64,000 nt of DNA from Alicyclobacillaceae bacterium (lineage in GTDB: Bacteria > Bacillota > Bacilli > Kyrpidiales > Kyrpidiaceae). Shown piece after piece: positions 1-8,713 of this stretch (positions within the stretch are counted from its first letter, which is position 1; each line of letters begins with the position of its first letter). The notes beneath the pieces are model-generated. The model had not been told where the DNA came from. It did not search any database and saw nothing but the letters and a program-made list of their open reading frames with translations. Where the stretch lies: the NCBI GenBank assembly GCA_029961045.1, contig JASBVN010000022.1, forward strand, positions 1-64,000, written 5' to 3'. A program made the translations under genes and the position numbers.

Positions 1-13
1 ACGAGACGCCCTC

Positions 14-283
14 CTACCCCCTCCTGTTTTTCCACTCCATCTGCAGGCGTTGCCCCAGCAGGATGGCCAAAACGGCTGCGAGCCCGAACAAACCGGGTGG
101 GGTGTCGCCCTGCCAGGCATAGTAGGCCAGGACCAGACAACAGCCACCGACAATCAGCAAGGCAAAGGTACTGGCCGTCCGGTCGGGGTGCTTCGACCGC
201 CGGGCGATGCGCGCAATCAGCCAGGCTGCCAGCAGCCCATAAAACAGAAACACGGCCTGAATCAAAAGAAATGCCAACAGCAT
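14..283 (-). CDS. Small integral membrane protein, unknown function
   Basis: I do not recognise a family. The 89-residue product has two or three hydrophobic stretches (about residues 1-25, 40-57 and 62-77) with a basic segment between the first two (RIARRSKH) and a basic C-terminus, so it is probably a small multi-pass membrane protein. The ATG at 283 is preferred because a GAGGTG Shine-Dalgarno lies about seven bases upstream; a GTG at 292 is the alternative. It is transcribed away from the FxLYD gene at 492. Nothing nearby indicates its job. Confidence 0.6.
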   Translation of the reverse strand: MLLAFLLIQAVFLFYGLLAAWLIARIARRSKHPDRTASTFALLIVGGCCLVLAYYAWQGDTPPGLFGLAAVLAILLGQRLQMEWKNRRG

Positions 284-491
284 CGGCGACACCTCTTCCT
301 GGAAGTGATGCGGGCAGTCCCCCGCCTCGTGGCGTTATGAACCTTGCATTTTACTGGAATATGGTACCACGTGAATCGAGGTAACGGCAATCATATCGAA
401 CGCACATTTGCTGTCAGCCAATGTGTCACCATGTCTGGAGTATAAAAGAAAACAAAACCACGGGGGCTGACCCCGGGAAGGAGAAGCCAGC

Positions 492-1010
492 ATGGTGGCA
501 TTGCTTGGAATCCTCGGTGTAGCCGGTCTTTGCGCGTCGGCGGTACTGGCTCTGGTGGCCCTGTTCAAGGGCACGCCGTGGAAAACGGTCGGGTGGACGG
601 CGGGCATTTCCGCGGTGCTGATCGGGACGGCGGTGGTCCTATCGGGCAGCGGGACGTCGCAACCTGCGGGAAGCCCGGGAAGCGGAGGAGCGCCGGCAAC
701 CGGCGGCCAGCAACCGGCGGAACCGCCGAAAACGGCAGAACCTCCGAAAAAGGACCTGGAGGTGACGGAAACGCACACGGAATCGGACGGCTTTGTGCAG
801 TATGTGGCGGGGACCGTGAAGAACAATACCCGCCGGACCTACGGCTACGTCCAGGTGGAAATCAATCTATACGACGAATCCGGGGCACAGGTGGGAAGCA
901 CCTTGGCCAACACGAACAACTTAGAACCGGGCGGCACCTGGAAGTTTCGCGCCCCGGTCTTCGAAAACGGGGTAAAATCGTATAAGATCAAAAATGTCAC
1001 GGGATTCTAA
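492..1010 (+). CDS. Membrane-anchored FxLYD domain protein
   Basis: The 172-residue protein begins with two hydrophobic segments (about residues 1-25 and 32-52), followed by a Gly/Pro/Glu-rich linker (about 53-90) and a C-terminal beta-sandwich domain (about 90-170). That domain contains the NLYDESGAQVG stretch and an LEPGGTWKF turn typical of FxLYD domains. Such domains are generally extracytoplasmic and of unclear function, so I infer a membrane-tethered exported domain. The start is supported by GAAGGAG at 477-483. It stands alone, with no obvious operon partner. Confidence 0.75.
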   Translation: MVALLGILGVAGLCASAVLALVALFKGTPWKTVGWTAGISAVLIGTAVVLSGSGTSQPAGSPGSGGAPATGGQQPAEPPKTAEPPKKDLEVTETHTESDGFVQYVAGTVKNNTRRTYGYVQVEINLYDESGAQVGSTLANTNNLEPGGTWKFRAPVFENGVKSYKIKNVTGF

Positions 1011-1068
1011 TTCTGATAGGAATGACGGCGCGGCGGCCGGCACGTGGGGAGGCGTCCGGGCGCGCCGC

Positions 1069-1106
1069 ACTAGAGCGGAGGTGCCGGACTAGAGCGGAGG
1101 TGCCGG
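1069..1106. repeat. Perfect 19-bp tandem duplication
   Basis: ACTAGAGCGGAGGTGCCGG occurs twice back to back (1069-1087 and 1088-1106) in the gap between the convergent FxLYD and MFS genes. It looks like a simple replication-slippage duplication. I see no protein or hairpin associated with it. Confidence 0.8.
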
Positions 1107-1149
1107 CCGGGACCGGGTTGCCGCACCGGGACTCTGATGGCGGCCCGGT

Positions 1150-2370
1150 CTAGGTCTTCACCGGGGCCGGGGGGCGGGGATCCCCGGCCTTGCCGTGTTC
1201 ATGGGCCAGCCCGGCCGTCAGCGCGAGCCCGGCCGCGAAGAGCCCCCCGATGAGTGCGACCACTCCCGGCCAGCCGAACCGGGACCAGAGCAGTCCGCCC
1301 GTCGCCCCGGCCAGGCTGGAGCCGGCATAATAAAAAAGAAGATACAGGGAAGCCGCCTCGGATTTTTCGCCGTCGGCCCTCTTGCCCACCCAAGCGCTGG
1401 CCACCGCATGGCTGCCGAAAAAGCCGAAGGTGAACAAAGCGGTGCCGGAGATTTTGATCGCCAGCGGTGCGGCCAGCGTGAGCAAGACGCCGGCCAGGCT
1501 CGCGATGATCCCCGCTTGCAGCACCCGGAGCCGCCCGAAGCGGTCGGCCAGCCGCCCCATCCACGCGGAACTGAACGTCCCCGCCAGATAGACGAGGAAA
1601 ATCAATCCGGCCTCGGTCTGGCTCAGGCCGTATGCCGGTCCGGTGAGCAGGTAGCCCATGTAGTTGTACAGGGTCACGAACCCGCCCATCAGCACGAACC
1701 CGAGCCCGTACAGGCAGAGCAACCCGGGGTCCCGGAGTTTGCGGGCGAAGGACGGCACCGGATGGTGAACCGCTTCCGGTTGCGGGGTGAAGTGGCGGGA
1801 AGGGGGCAGAGCCCGCCAGAACCACAGGCTGCACAACAGGCTGATGATCCCCAACGCCCCCAGCGCCGCACGCCACGATCCCAAATCCGACAGGGCGCCC
1901 ACCAGGATGCGCCCCATCATGCCGCCGAGGCTGGTGCCGCTCACGTACATGCCCATGGCCAGGCCCAAAGTGGCGGGGTGGAACTCCTCGTTCACGTAAG
2001 CCATGGCGATGGCCGGAAGGCCCGCCAGAGAAATCCCGAGCAGGGCCCGCAAAACCAGCAAAACCCCGTATGAAGGGGCGAAGGCCGTGAGCAAGGCCAG
2101 CAGCGACGAGACGAGGAGCGACGCCGCCATGATCGGCTTGCGGCCCCGGCCCTCCGACCAGGCGGAGGTCCACAACATGGCGACCGCCAGAGTGGCGGTG
2201 GTGAGGGAGACCGAGAGGCTCGCCATCGCCGGACTGACTTGATACTCCGCCGAGAGCACCGGCAGAAGCGGCTGGGTGGAGTACAAAATCGCGAAGGTCA
2301 CAAAGCCGCCCGCAAACAGGGCGGCCATCGCCTGTCGAAACCCTTTCTGTCCCCGTTCCAAATAACGCAT
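1150..2370 (-). CDS. MFS transporter, YnfM-like
   Basis: A 12-helix major facilitator permease of about 406 residues. The N-terminal half contains a periodic hydrophobic pattern and a cytoplasmic loop resembling the MFS motif (AWSEGRGRKPIMAASLLVSS), and a second copy lies mid-protein (GRLADRFGRLRVL). The layout resembles the YnfM/arabinose-efflux-like group; the substrate cannot be read from sequence. The ATG at 2370 is chosen because GGAGG sits nine bases upstream; in-frame starts at 2376 and 2418 (TTG) are less well placed. It is divergent from a LysR-type regulator, which probably controls it. Confidence 0.85.
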   Translation of the reverse strand: MRYLERGQKGFRQAMAALFAGGFVTFAILYSTQPLLPVLSAEYQVSPAMASLSVSLTTATLAVAMLWTSAWSEGRGRKPIMAASLLVSSLLALLTAFAPSYGVLLVLRALLGISLAGLPAIAMAYVNEEFHPATLGLAMGMYVSGTSLGGMMGRILVGALSDLGSWRAALGALGIISLLCSLWFWRALPPSRHFTPQPEAVHHPVPSFARKLRDPGLLCLYGLGFVLMGGFVTLYNYMGYLLTGPAYGLSQTEAGLIFLVYLAGTFSSAWMGRLADRFGRLRVLQAGIIASLAGVLLTLAAPLAIKISGTALFTFGFFGSHAVASAWVGKRADGEKSEAASLYLLFYYAGSSLAGATGGLLWSRFGWPGVVALIGGLFAAGLALTAGLAHEHGKAGDPRPPAPVKT

Positions 2371-2411
2371 CCCCATGCGCCTCCACTGTTCCGACAACTT
2401 CCATCCTAACC

Positions 2412-2457
2412 TTGACAAATCATAATGTCTAATTTATTTTTTGCATAAAATTGATGC
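2412..2457 (+). promoter_or_regulatory. LysR gene promoter and possible LysR operator
   Basis: A perfect -35 TTGACA (2412-2417) is followed by a 17-bp spacer and a weak -10 TATTTT (2435-2440). Just downstream is an interrupted dyad GCAT-N7-ATGC (2443-2457), the size usual for LysR-type binding sites. The MFS gene is divergent, so one site could serve both genes. Promoter is seen; operator role is inferred. Confidence 0.4.
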
Positions 2458-2556
2458 GTATAGTGCATTGATTCGCCCGCGGGGAGCCCGGTCTGCCTCC
2501 GGTAGGGAAGGCCGCCCGCCGGAGAGCGTTCTGGGCGGAGCAAGGGGGGAGAAGCG

Positions 2557-3489
2557 GTGGAATGGCAACAACTCGAATATTTTCGCACGGTGGCGCGCTT
2601 GGAACATTTCACCCGCGCGGCGGAGCAGCTCGCCGTGTCCCAACCGGCCCTGAGCCGGTCCATCGCGCGCCTGGAAGAGGAACTGGGGGTTCCGCTGTTT
2701 GAACGGGAAGGGCGGTCGGTCCGGCTGACCCGCTATGGGCGGCTGTTTTTGCAGCGGGTCGAGCGGGCGATGCGCGAGATCGCCGAGGCGCGGCGCGAGA
2801 TCGAAGAGCTCCAGGATCCCGACCGGGGAGAGGTCCGGCTGGGGTTTTTGCATACACTCGGCGTTCATTTGGTTCCCGAGCTGATCGGAGAATTTCACCG
2901 CATCTATCCCAACGTGACCTTTTATTTGGCCCAACACGCCGCCGGCCGGATTTTCCGGCAGTTGGAGGCCGGGGAGATCGACCTGTGCCTTCTTTCGCCG
3001 CCGGTCCGCCGCCCGGGGATCGGGTGGGTGGATCTGAAAACGGAAGAGTTGTATGTGATCGTGCGGCCGGATCACCCGCTGGCCGGGCGCGGCCGGGTGG
3101 ACTTGCGGGAGTTGGCGCGTGAGCCCTTCATTTCCCTCAAGCGCGGGTACGGGATGCGGACGATCACCGAAGAGCTGTGCGCCCGGGCCGGCTTTTCGCC
3201 CCACATCGCCTTCGAGGGGGAGGAGGTGGCGACGGTGGCGGGGCTGGTGGCCGCCGGTTTGGGCGTGGCCCTGGTGCCGGATTTTCCGGGGCTGGACGCC
3301 GTGCGGGTGCACAAGCTCCCGGTTGCGGAACCGCCCTGCCGCCGGGTGATCGGCATGGCCTGGGTGGAAGGTCGGTTTCTGTCCCCCGCCGCCGCCCGGT
3401 TCCGGGAGTTCGTGATCGGGCGCGGGAGGGGCGCCGGGTGCAACTCGGACAACAAAAACATCCTTGACTACTATTTCAAATCGGATTAG
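2557..3489 (+). CDS. LysR family transcriptional regulator
   Basis: A 310-residue LysR-type regulator. The N-terminal winged helix-turn-helix is textbook (YFRTVARLEHFTRAAEQLAV then QPALSRSIARLEEELGVPLF), followed by a linker helix and a periplasmic-binding-protein-like effector domain from about residue 90. The GTG start at 2557 has an AAGGGGGGAG site upstream. It lies between a divergent MFS gene and a co-directional YeiH-family gene, and LysR-YeiH pairs are common in bacteria. It probably regulates one or both neighbours in response to a small ligand that cannot be predicted here. Confidence 0.92.
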   Translation: MEWQQLEYFRTVARLEHFTRAAEQLAVSQPALSRSIARLEEELGVPLFEREGRSVRLTRYGRLFLQRVERAMREIAEARREIEELQDPDRGEVRLGFLHTLGVHLVPELIGEFHRIYPNVTFYLAQHAAGRIFRQLEAGEIDLCLLSPPVRRPGIGWVDLKTEELYVIVRPDHPLAGRGRVDLRELAREPFISLKRGYGMRTITEELCARAGFSPHIAFEGEEVATVAGLVAAGLGVALVPDFPGLDAVRVHKLPVAEPPCRRVIGMAWVEGRFLSPAAARFREFVIGRGRGAGCNSDNKNILDYYFKSD

Positions 3490-3577
3490 AATGCTTATCA
3501 ATCGGGCATAGACGGGTGCCCATGCCCAGAAATATCCATGTTGGGGAAGGATCTAGGAAGAGAGAGGAGGAGATCAC

Positions 3578-4876
3578 ATGGCGGATCGCCCCCCGGAAAA
3601 GAAGAGGATCGGCGAAGACGGGTGGTCGGTGATCATCGGGCTGTTGATTGTGGCGGCGGCCTTTGTCGCCTACTGGGCCGGAGCGCCTCTGGACTTTTTC
3701 AAAAAGGCTCTGCCTGTCGAATGGCCGACCAAGAGCTTGGCGGCCCACTTTGCCCAGCAGGCCGGTTCTTATCTTCTTTTATACGTGGTGCTGTTGATCT
3801 TGACGGGCCTGGCGGCGTGGAATCTGCGGGAACGCCCGGGGCGTTACGCGCTGTCTTTCACGGTCCTGTTCTTGATTTCCGGGTTGATCCTCGTGTTGGG
3901 AAGCCAGCACACGCTGAAGTACTACGGTTTGGAATATCCGTTTTGGGCCCTGGTCATCGGATTGGTGATCGGCAACATCGCGACTCCCCCAGAATGGTTT
4001 CAAGCGGCGGCGGGCCGGAGCGAGCTGTACATCAAAACGTCCATCGTGCTCCTCGGCGCCAATCTGCCGTTCACCATCATCGCCCGGGCCGGCGTGTGGG
4101 GGTTTCTCGAAGCGGTCCTCATTGTCGCGGCGGGTTTTGTCACGGCCTTTGCCGCCGGAAAGAGGCTGGGGTTTGATCCCCGGTTTTCCGCGGTGATCGG
4201 TGCGGGGGGTTCGGTGTGCGGCGTGTCGGCGGCCATCGCCGTGGGCAACAGCGTGAACAGTCCGCCCAAACAAGTGGGTTATGTGGTCTCCCTGGTGGTC
4301 CTGTACGGCTTGGCGTTGATTTTTGTCCTTCCGGTCCTCGCAAAATTGTTGCACCTGCCGGATTCGGTGGCCGGAGCGTGGATCGGCGGATCGGAGCTGG
4401 CCGACGCGGCCGGGTTGGCAGCCGCCTCCATGGTGTCGGAGACGGCGGTGAAATCCTTTACCCTCGTGAAACTCAGCCGGGATGTGTTGATCGGCATTCT
4501 TTGCTTCATTTTCGGCACCCTGGCCGTGGCCCGCTGGGAGGCCGGAGAAGGCGGCCGGGTGAGCGCCTGGGTGATCTGGGAGAGGTTCCCGAAATTTGTG
4601 CTGGCCTTTCTCGTCGTGTCGGGGTTTGCTACCTTCGGCCAGGCGCAGTACGGCCAGTCGTTCGCCGATCATGTGACGGCCAATTTGAATGCCTTGCGGA
4701 CCTGGCTGTTTACGCTGACTTTCTTCTGCATCGGGCTCAACACCCGGTTCCGGGACATCCGGTTGATGGGCGGAAAACCCATCGCCGCCTTCACCGCCGT
4801 CGTCCTCGTCAACTTCGTTTTGGGGTTTGTTCTGGCGAATCTGTTCTTCGGAGGTTTTCTGGGGCGCAATTTATGA
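3578..4876 (+). CDS. YeiH family putative sulfate exporter
   Basis: A 432-residue polytopic membrane protein of the YeiH/UPF0324 family. About ten hydrophobic segments alternate with short loops; conserved family stretches include IKTSIVLLGANLPF, GAGGSVCGVSAAIA and the C-terminal FCIGLNTRFRDI. Family members are annotated as putative sulfate or sulfonate-related exporters, but the transported substrate is not firmly known. The ATG follows GAGAGGAGG. The LysR gene ends 88 bases upstream on the same strand, a frequent arrangement for this family and a likely regulatory link. Confidence 0.88.
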   Translation: MADRPPEKKRIGEDGWSVIIGLLIVAAAFVAYWAGAPLDFFKKALPVEWPTKSLAAHFAQQAGSYLLLYVVLLILTGLAAWNLRERPGRYALSFTVLFLISGLILVLGSQHTLKYYGLEYPFWALVIGLVIGNIATPPEWFQAAAGRSELYIKTSIVLLGANLPFTIIARAGVWGFLEAVLIVAAGFVTAFAAGKRLGFDPRFSAVIGAGGSVCGVSAAIAVGNSVNSPPKQVGYVVSLVVLYGLALIFVLPVLAKLLHLPDSVAGAWIGGSELADAAGLAAASMVSETAVKSFTLVKLSRDVLIGILCFIFGTLAVARWEAGEGGRVSAWVIWERFPKFVLAFLVVSGFATFGQAQYGQSFADHVTANLNALRTWLFTLTFFCIGLNTRFRDIRLMGGKPIAAFTAVVLVNFVLGFVLANLFFGGFLGRNL

Positions 4877-4896
4877 GAGACAAAATCCTGGGCACC

Positions 4897-4926
4897 CGGG
4901 GCCGCCCTTTAAGGGGCGGGCCCGGC
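4897..4926. terminator. GC-rich hairpin between convergent genes
   Basis: CCGCCC (4902-4907) pairs with GGGCGG (4914-4919), extendable outward with bulges, between the convergent YeiH and EamA genes. It lacks a clear T tract, so its role as a bidirectional terminator is tentative. Confidence 0.3.
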
Positions 4927-5871
4927 GCCCGTCCGGCCCCGTTGCGGCGCGTGCTTTGCGGATGCCTCCTCCCGGTTGACGAGGTAAATGCTGCCTGCGA
5001 TCAACACCAGACCCGCCAGCAGGCGGAGGGTGAACGGCTCGTGTAAAAAGGCGGTGCCGGCGGCCACGGCAATGAGCGGCACGAGGAACGTGTAGGCGGC
5101 CACCCGGCTCACCTCACCGGCCTGAACGAGGCGGAACCAGAGAATCCACGAGGTGGATACCCCGAAGAGGATCCCGAAGACCAGGCTGCCTAAGAAAGGC
5201 CAAGTCCAGCGAATGTCGGACCACCGCTCCACCGCGCTGCCGAACGCCGTCAAGAACACCCCGCCCGCCAGACACTGAATCGCAGTCAGCCACACCAAAT
5301 CCACCCGCCCCTGGACCCGTTTGATGTAGACCGTTCCCACCGCCCAGCTGGCGGCCGCGCCCAAAGCCAACAGCATCCCGACAGGCGAGGCCGATTCCGG
5401 CAGGCGACCGAGACTGACGGCAGCCACCCCCAGAAATCCGAGGACCAGACCCGCGATTTTCCGGGGAGTCAAGGGTTCTCCCAGCCAAAGCCAGGCCAGC
5501 CATCCCACCAATACCGGCTCCAAGTACACGATGACCGAAAAGAGGCCCGAGGGCAAATAGGTCAGTCCGACGGTCTGAAGCCCAAAAAAAAGAACAATGT
5601 TAAACAAGGTGGACGTCAAATAGACCGGCCACAACTCCCGCAGGCGAACCCCGCCTTTCCGGGGAATGGCCGCGGCCAGGAGGAACAGTCCTCCAAGAAA
5701 GGTCCGCAATCCGGCGAAAAGAACCGGCGGGGCGTAGTCCAGGCCGATTTTGTTCACCGGCCAGGAAAGACCCCAGATCCAGACGAGGGCCGCCACGGTG
5801 AACAGGGTTGCACCTCTTATTTTCCAATCCCCCCTTCTCTCTCCGCCGCACTTTCCGGCGGCTTGGCTCAA
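4909..5871 (-). CDS. EamA/DMT superfamily permease
   Basis: A drug/metabolite-transporter permease of about 320 residues with ten predicted helices arranged as two five-helix EamA repeats. Recognisable points are LVWIWGLSWPVNKIGLDYAP at the start of repeat one, a glycine-rich SVIVYLEPVLVGWLAWL helix, and WFRLVQAGEVSRVAAYTFLV in repeat two. Substrate is unknown; relatives export amino acids or metabolites. The only upstream in-frame initiator seen is a TTG at 5871 with a weak AGGAAAG site, so the start is uncertain. The C-terminal tail (EASAKHAPQRGRTG) is basic and probably cytoplasmic. Confidence 0.85.
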   Translation of the reverse strand: MSQAAGKCGGERRGDWKIRGATLFTVAALVWIWGLSWPVNKIGLDYAPPVLFAGLRTFLGGLFLLAAAIPRKGGVRLRELWPVYLTSTLFNIVLFFGLQTVGLTYLPSGLFSVIVYLEPVLVGWLAWLWLGEPLTPRKIAGLVLGFLGVAAVSLGRLPESASPVGMLLALGAAASWAVGTVYIKRVQGRVDLVWLTAIQCLAGGVFLTAFGSAVERWSDIRWTWPFLGSLVFGILFGVSTSWILWFRLVQAGEVSRVAAYTFLVPLIAVAAGTAFLHEPFTLRLLAGLVLIAGSIYLVNREEASAKHAPQRGRTGAGPAP

Positions 5872-5946
5872 GGCTTTCCTAGAGAATTATACTTGATTTC
5901 TTCAAGTGGTTTTTGCCTCTAGATTTTGCCGCCGGCCAAACACCCC

Positions 5947-5973
5947 TTAATTCCAAAGCCCACTGTCCGATTA
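5947..5973 (+). promoter_or_regulatory. Candidate SigD flagellar promoter
   Basis: TTAA (5947-5950), 15 bases, then TCCGATTA (5966-5973). This matches the Bacillus SigD pattern TAAA-N15-GCCGATAA at 3 of 4 and 6 of 8 positions. It lies 63 bases upstream of flaG, where a late-flagellar promoter is expected. Confidence 0.4.
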
Positions 5974-6036
5974 AAAGTAATAAGTATCGGAGATCAGAAG
6001 TTTTTGGGCGGTCGAACCGCCAGGGAGGGAGGAGTC

Positions 6037-6429
6037 GTGGACGGCTGGCTGGTACCGCGTGTGGACGGGACCGATCCCGGCGGGCGCGCGGCGATGGAGG
6101 CGGCGGGGAGTTCCGGGGCGGTGGCGGCGGCCCGGGCGGAGACACCCGTACCGGTTTTGCCGGCGAAGACGGGAACCGAGGCGCAAAACGACCCGAACAA
6201 GCCCTCTCCGGAACAGATCGAGCGCGCGGTGGTGCGCATGAACATCGCCGCTCAGATGGCGATGACCCATCTCAAATTTGAACTGCACGACGATCCGCGC
6301 CGCATCGTGGTCAAGATTATCCGGGACGATACGGGGGAAGTCATCCGGCAAATCCCCCCGGAAGATTTGGTGAAAATGGACGAACAGATGCGGTCCGTCC
6401 TGGGGATGTTCTTCGATCAAAAAATCTAG
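6037..6429 (+). CDS. flaG: FlaG family flagellar protein
   Basis: A 130-residue FlaG-type protein. The N-terminal half is a low-complexity Gly/Ala/Pro region; the conserved FlaG domain is at the C-terminus (about residues 55-130), with LKFELHDDPRRIVVKIIRDD and TGEVIRQIPPEDLVKM. FlaG is linked to filament length control in other bacteria, though its mechanism is unclear. I chose the GTG at 6037 because GGGAGG lies eight bases upstream; longer in-frame extensions have no ribosome site. It heads the flaG-fliD-fliS-fliT operon, as in Bacillus subtilis. Confidence 0.88.
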   Translation: MDGWLVPRVDGTDPGGRAAMEAAGSSGAVAAARAETPVPVLPAKTGTEAQNDPNKPSPEQIERAVVRMNIAAQMAMTHLKFELHDDPRRIVVKIIRDDTGEVIRQIPPEDLVKMDEQMRSVLGMFFDQKI

Positions 6430-6444
6430 AGGGGAGGGGTTGTC

Positions 6445-8289
6445 ATGCTGCTCTGGGGTGCGACGGGGCCGGCGGGAACGTCGGCCCCCGGCGGCTTGGG
6501 GGCCGTGGACTACGGCCACATCGCCGGCCTGGCGTCGGGGATCGACACCGACAGCATCGTCAACGCGCTCATGCGGGCGGAAAGCATTCCGCTGAACCGC
6601 CTGTTGCAGCAGAAACAAATTTGGCAGTGGAAACAAGAGGATTACCGCCAGGTCAACAGCTCCCTACTGGACCTGCGGAACTCCTTGCTGTCGATGAAGC
6701 TGCAGTCGACGTTTCTCGCCAAGACGGCGGTGTCGAGCAACTCCTCCGCCGTTTCCGCCACGGCGGTTCCGACGGCCGCGGCGGGGACGTACTCGGTCAC
6801 GGTCAACCAGCTGGCCACCGCGGCGACGGCGGTCAGTTCCGCCTCCATTGTAAAGGCGGGGCAAACTTTCGATCCCGCTCAGCCGCTGCTTTCCCAGTCG
6901 GCGAATCTCGCCAATCCGTTGACCTACGATAACTTGAGCACCTCCGAGACGGTGACGGTGTCCGCGGACGGGTCGGGCAATTTATATGCTCAACTGACCA
7001 ACGGCATCGTCAATCCGGATACTTTTTCCTTGAACGTCAACGGAACCGTTTATTCGAAAGCCAACGGGAACTTGGTGGTGAACGGGGCCCCCGGGGCGGG
7101 GCAGGTCGCCCTGGACACGACGACCGGAAAAATAACCTTCGGGAGCGGAGTCGTAAGCGCCGGGGATACGGTCAACGCCACCTACGACTGGGGATTTCAA
7201 TTCAGCATCAACGGATTCACAGCCAACCAGGGCGGGTCCTCGGCGGTGATCGACCCGGCGAAAATGTCTCTGAACGACATCATCGCCCAGGTAAACGGGA
7301 GTTCGGCATCCGGAGTGACGATGTTCTACGACGCCGCCTCGGGCAAGGTGTCCGTCACCACCAAGGCGACGGGGTCCGCCGCGACTCTGACTCTGAGCGG
7401 GTCGTTTCTCACCTCCACGCTTGGACTGCCGGCATCCGCCCAGGGTCAGGACGCCAGTTTTACGGTCAACGGGCTGACGACCACCAGCTCCACCAACGCC
7501 TATACGATCAACGGGGTGACGTTCCGGTTCCAATCGACCGGGTCGGCGACGGTCACCGTATCGAGCGATGTGGATTCCGTCGTCAACGCCGTCAAGGCGT
7601 TTGTGGACAAATACAATGCGACGATGAAGCTGATGGCGGACCTGTATTCCGAGAAGCGGAACTACGACTACCCGCCGTTGACGGACGAGCAAAAGGCCCA
7701 GATGACCCAAGATCAGATCGATAAATGGGAAAAAATGGCCAAGAGCGGGATGCTGGCGAACGATTCCCTGCTCGGCGGGGTCATCGATTCCCTTCGCTCG
7801 GTCGCCGGCTCCGTGATGTCCGGGCAGTCGCCTTCCGTGATCGACGGGAAACAGGTGACGCTGAACAGCTTGGCCTCCATCGGGATCACGACGGGGGACT
7901 GGTGGGAGCGCGGACAGTTGCATGTGGACGAGAACAAGTTGCGCGCCGCCTTGCAGGCGGATCCGGAGGCGGTGATGCGGCTGTTCACGAATCCGACCTC
8001 CAGTTTGACCGATACCACGGACCCCAACGCCGGAATTGCCGCCAAGCTGTACAACGCCGTGAATCTCGCCATCGACCGGATCAGCCGGCAGGCGGGCAGC
8101 GCGTCGGCGCTGGTGGACAACAGCTGGATCGGCCAACAGATTCGGGAGATCGACGAGCGGGCGGACGGTATGCGGAGACAGCTCGATGAGAAAAGACAGT
8201 ATTATTACCTGCAATTCACGCGGATGGAACAGGCCCTGTCCCAATTGAGCAGCCAAGCGGCTTATTTTGCTTCCATGCTGGGACGTTGA
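6445..8289 (+). CDS. fliD: Flagellar hook-associated protein 2, filament cap
   Basis: FliD, 614 residues, forms the pentameric cap at the tip of the growing flagellar filament and is exported by the flagellar type III apparatus. The N-terminal FliD_N domain is clear (GLASGIDTDSIVNALMRAE, then RLLQQKQIWQWKQEDYRQVN), followed by Ser/Thr/Gly-rich beta domains. The C-terminal coiled coil ends in LQFTRMEQALSQLSSQAAY, the region that docks on the filament. It has no signal peptide, as expected. The start ATG follows GGGGAGGGG. It is the second gene of the operon and precedes fliS. Confidence 0.97.
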   Translation: MLLWGATGPAGTSAPGGLGAVDYGHIAGLASGIDTDSIVNALMRAESIPLNRLLQQKQIWQWKQEDYRQVNSSLLDLRNSLLSMKLQSTFLAKTAVSSNSSAVSATAVPTAAAGTYSVTVNQLATAATAVSSASIVKAGQTFDPAQPLLSQSANLANPLTYDNLSTSETVTVSADGSGNLYAQLTNGIVNPDTFSLNVNGTVYSKANGNLVVNGAPGAGQVALDTTTGKITFGSGVVSAGDTVNATYDWGFQFSINGFTANQGGSSAVIDPAKMSLNDIIAQVNGSSASGVTMFYDAASGKVSVTTKATGSAATLTLSGSFLTSTLGLPASAQGQDASFTVNGLTTTSSTNAYTINGVTFRFQSTGSATVTVSSDVDSVVNAVKAFVDKYNATMKLMADLYSEKRNYDYPPLTDEQKAQMTQDQIDKWEKMAKSGMLANDSLLGGVIDSLRSVAGSVMSGQSPSVIDGKQVTLNSLASIGITTGDWWERGQLHVDENKLRAALQADPEAVMRLFTNPTSSLTDTTDPNAGIAAKLYNAVNLAIDRISRQAGSASALVDNSWIGQQIREIDERADGMRRQLDEKRQYYYLQFTRMEQALSQLSSQAAYFASMLGR

Positions 8290-8302
8290 CGGGAGGGAAG
8301 CG

Positions 8303-8695
8303 ATGCCCATGACGGATGCGCGCCAGGCGTATGCGGCGTACCGGGCGGCGTCGGTGCAGACGGCGCCCCCGGACCGCCTTCTCTTGATGCTGTACGACGG
8401 ATTGGTCCAATTTCTGGAGGGAGCCCGGGAAGCGCTGTCTGCCCGGCGGTGGGAAGATGCTCACCGGCAACTGGTGCGGAGCCAGGACATTCTGCGGGAA
8501 CTGATGGTCACCCTCAATATGGAGTATGAGATTTCGCGATCCCTCATGGCCTTATACGATTATTACTACCGCCGCCTCGTCGAGGCCAACGTCAAAAAGG
8601 AAACCGGGCCGGTGGAGGAAGTGCTGGCTCACGTGCGTGAACTGCGGGAAGCGTGGGCTCAAGCAGCTTTGGCCAGCCGGCATTCAAACGGGTAA
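8303..8695 (+). CDS. fliS: Flagellar export chaperone FliS
   Basis: FliS, 130 residues, binds the C-terminus of flagellin in the cytoplasm and prevents premature polymerisation. Family hallmarks are the N-terminal AYAAYRAASVQTAPPDRLLL segment and LMLYDGLVQFLEGAREAL, followed by an all-helical bundle. I place the start at the ATG at 8303, with GGGAGGGAAG just upstream; an earlier in-frame start overlapping fliD has no ribosome site. It lies 13 bases after fliD and 18 before the fliT-like gene. Confidence 0.95.
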   Translation: MPMTDARQAYAAYRAASVQTAPPDRLLLMLYDGLVQFLEGAREALSARRWEDAHRQLVRSQDILRELMVTLNMEYEISRSLMALYDYYYRRLVEANVKKETGPVEEVLAHVRELREAWAQAALASRHSNG

Positions 8696-8713
8696 AACGA
8701 GAGAGGTTATGCG

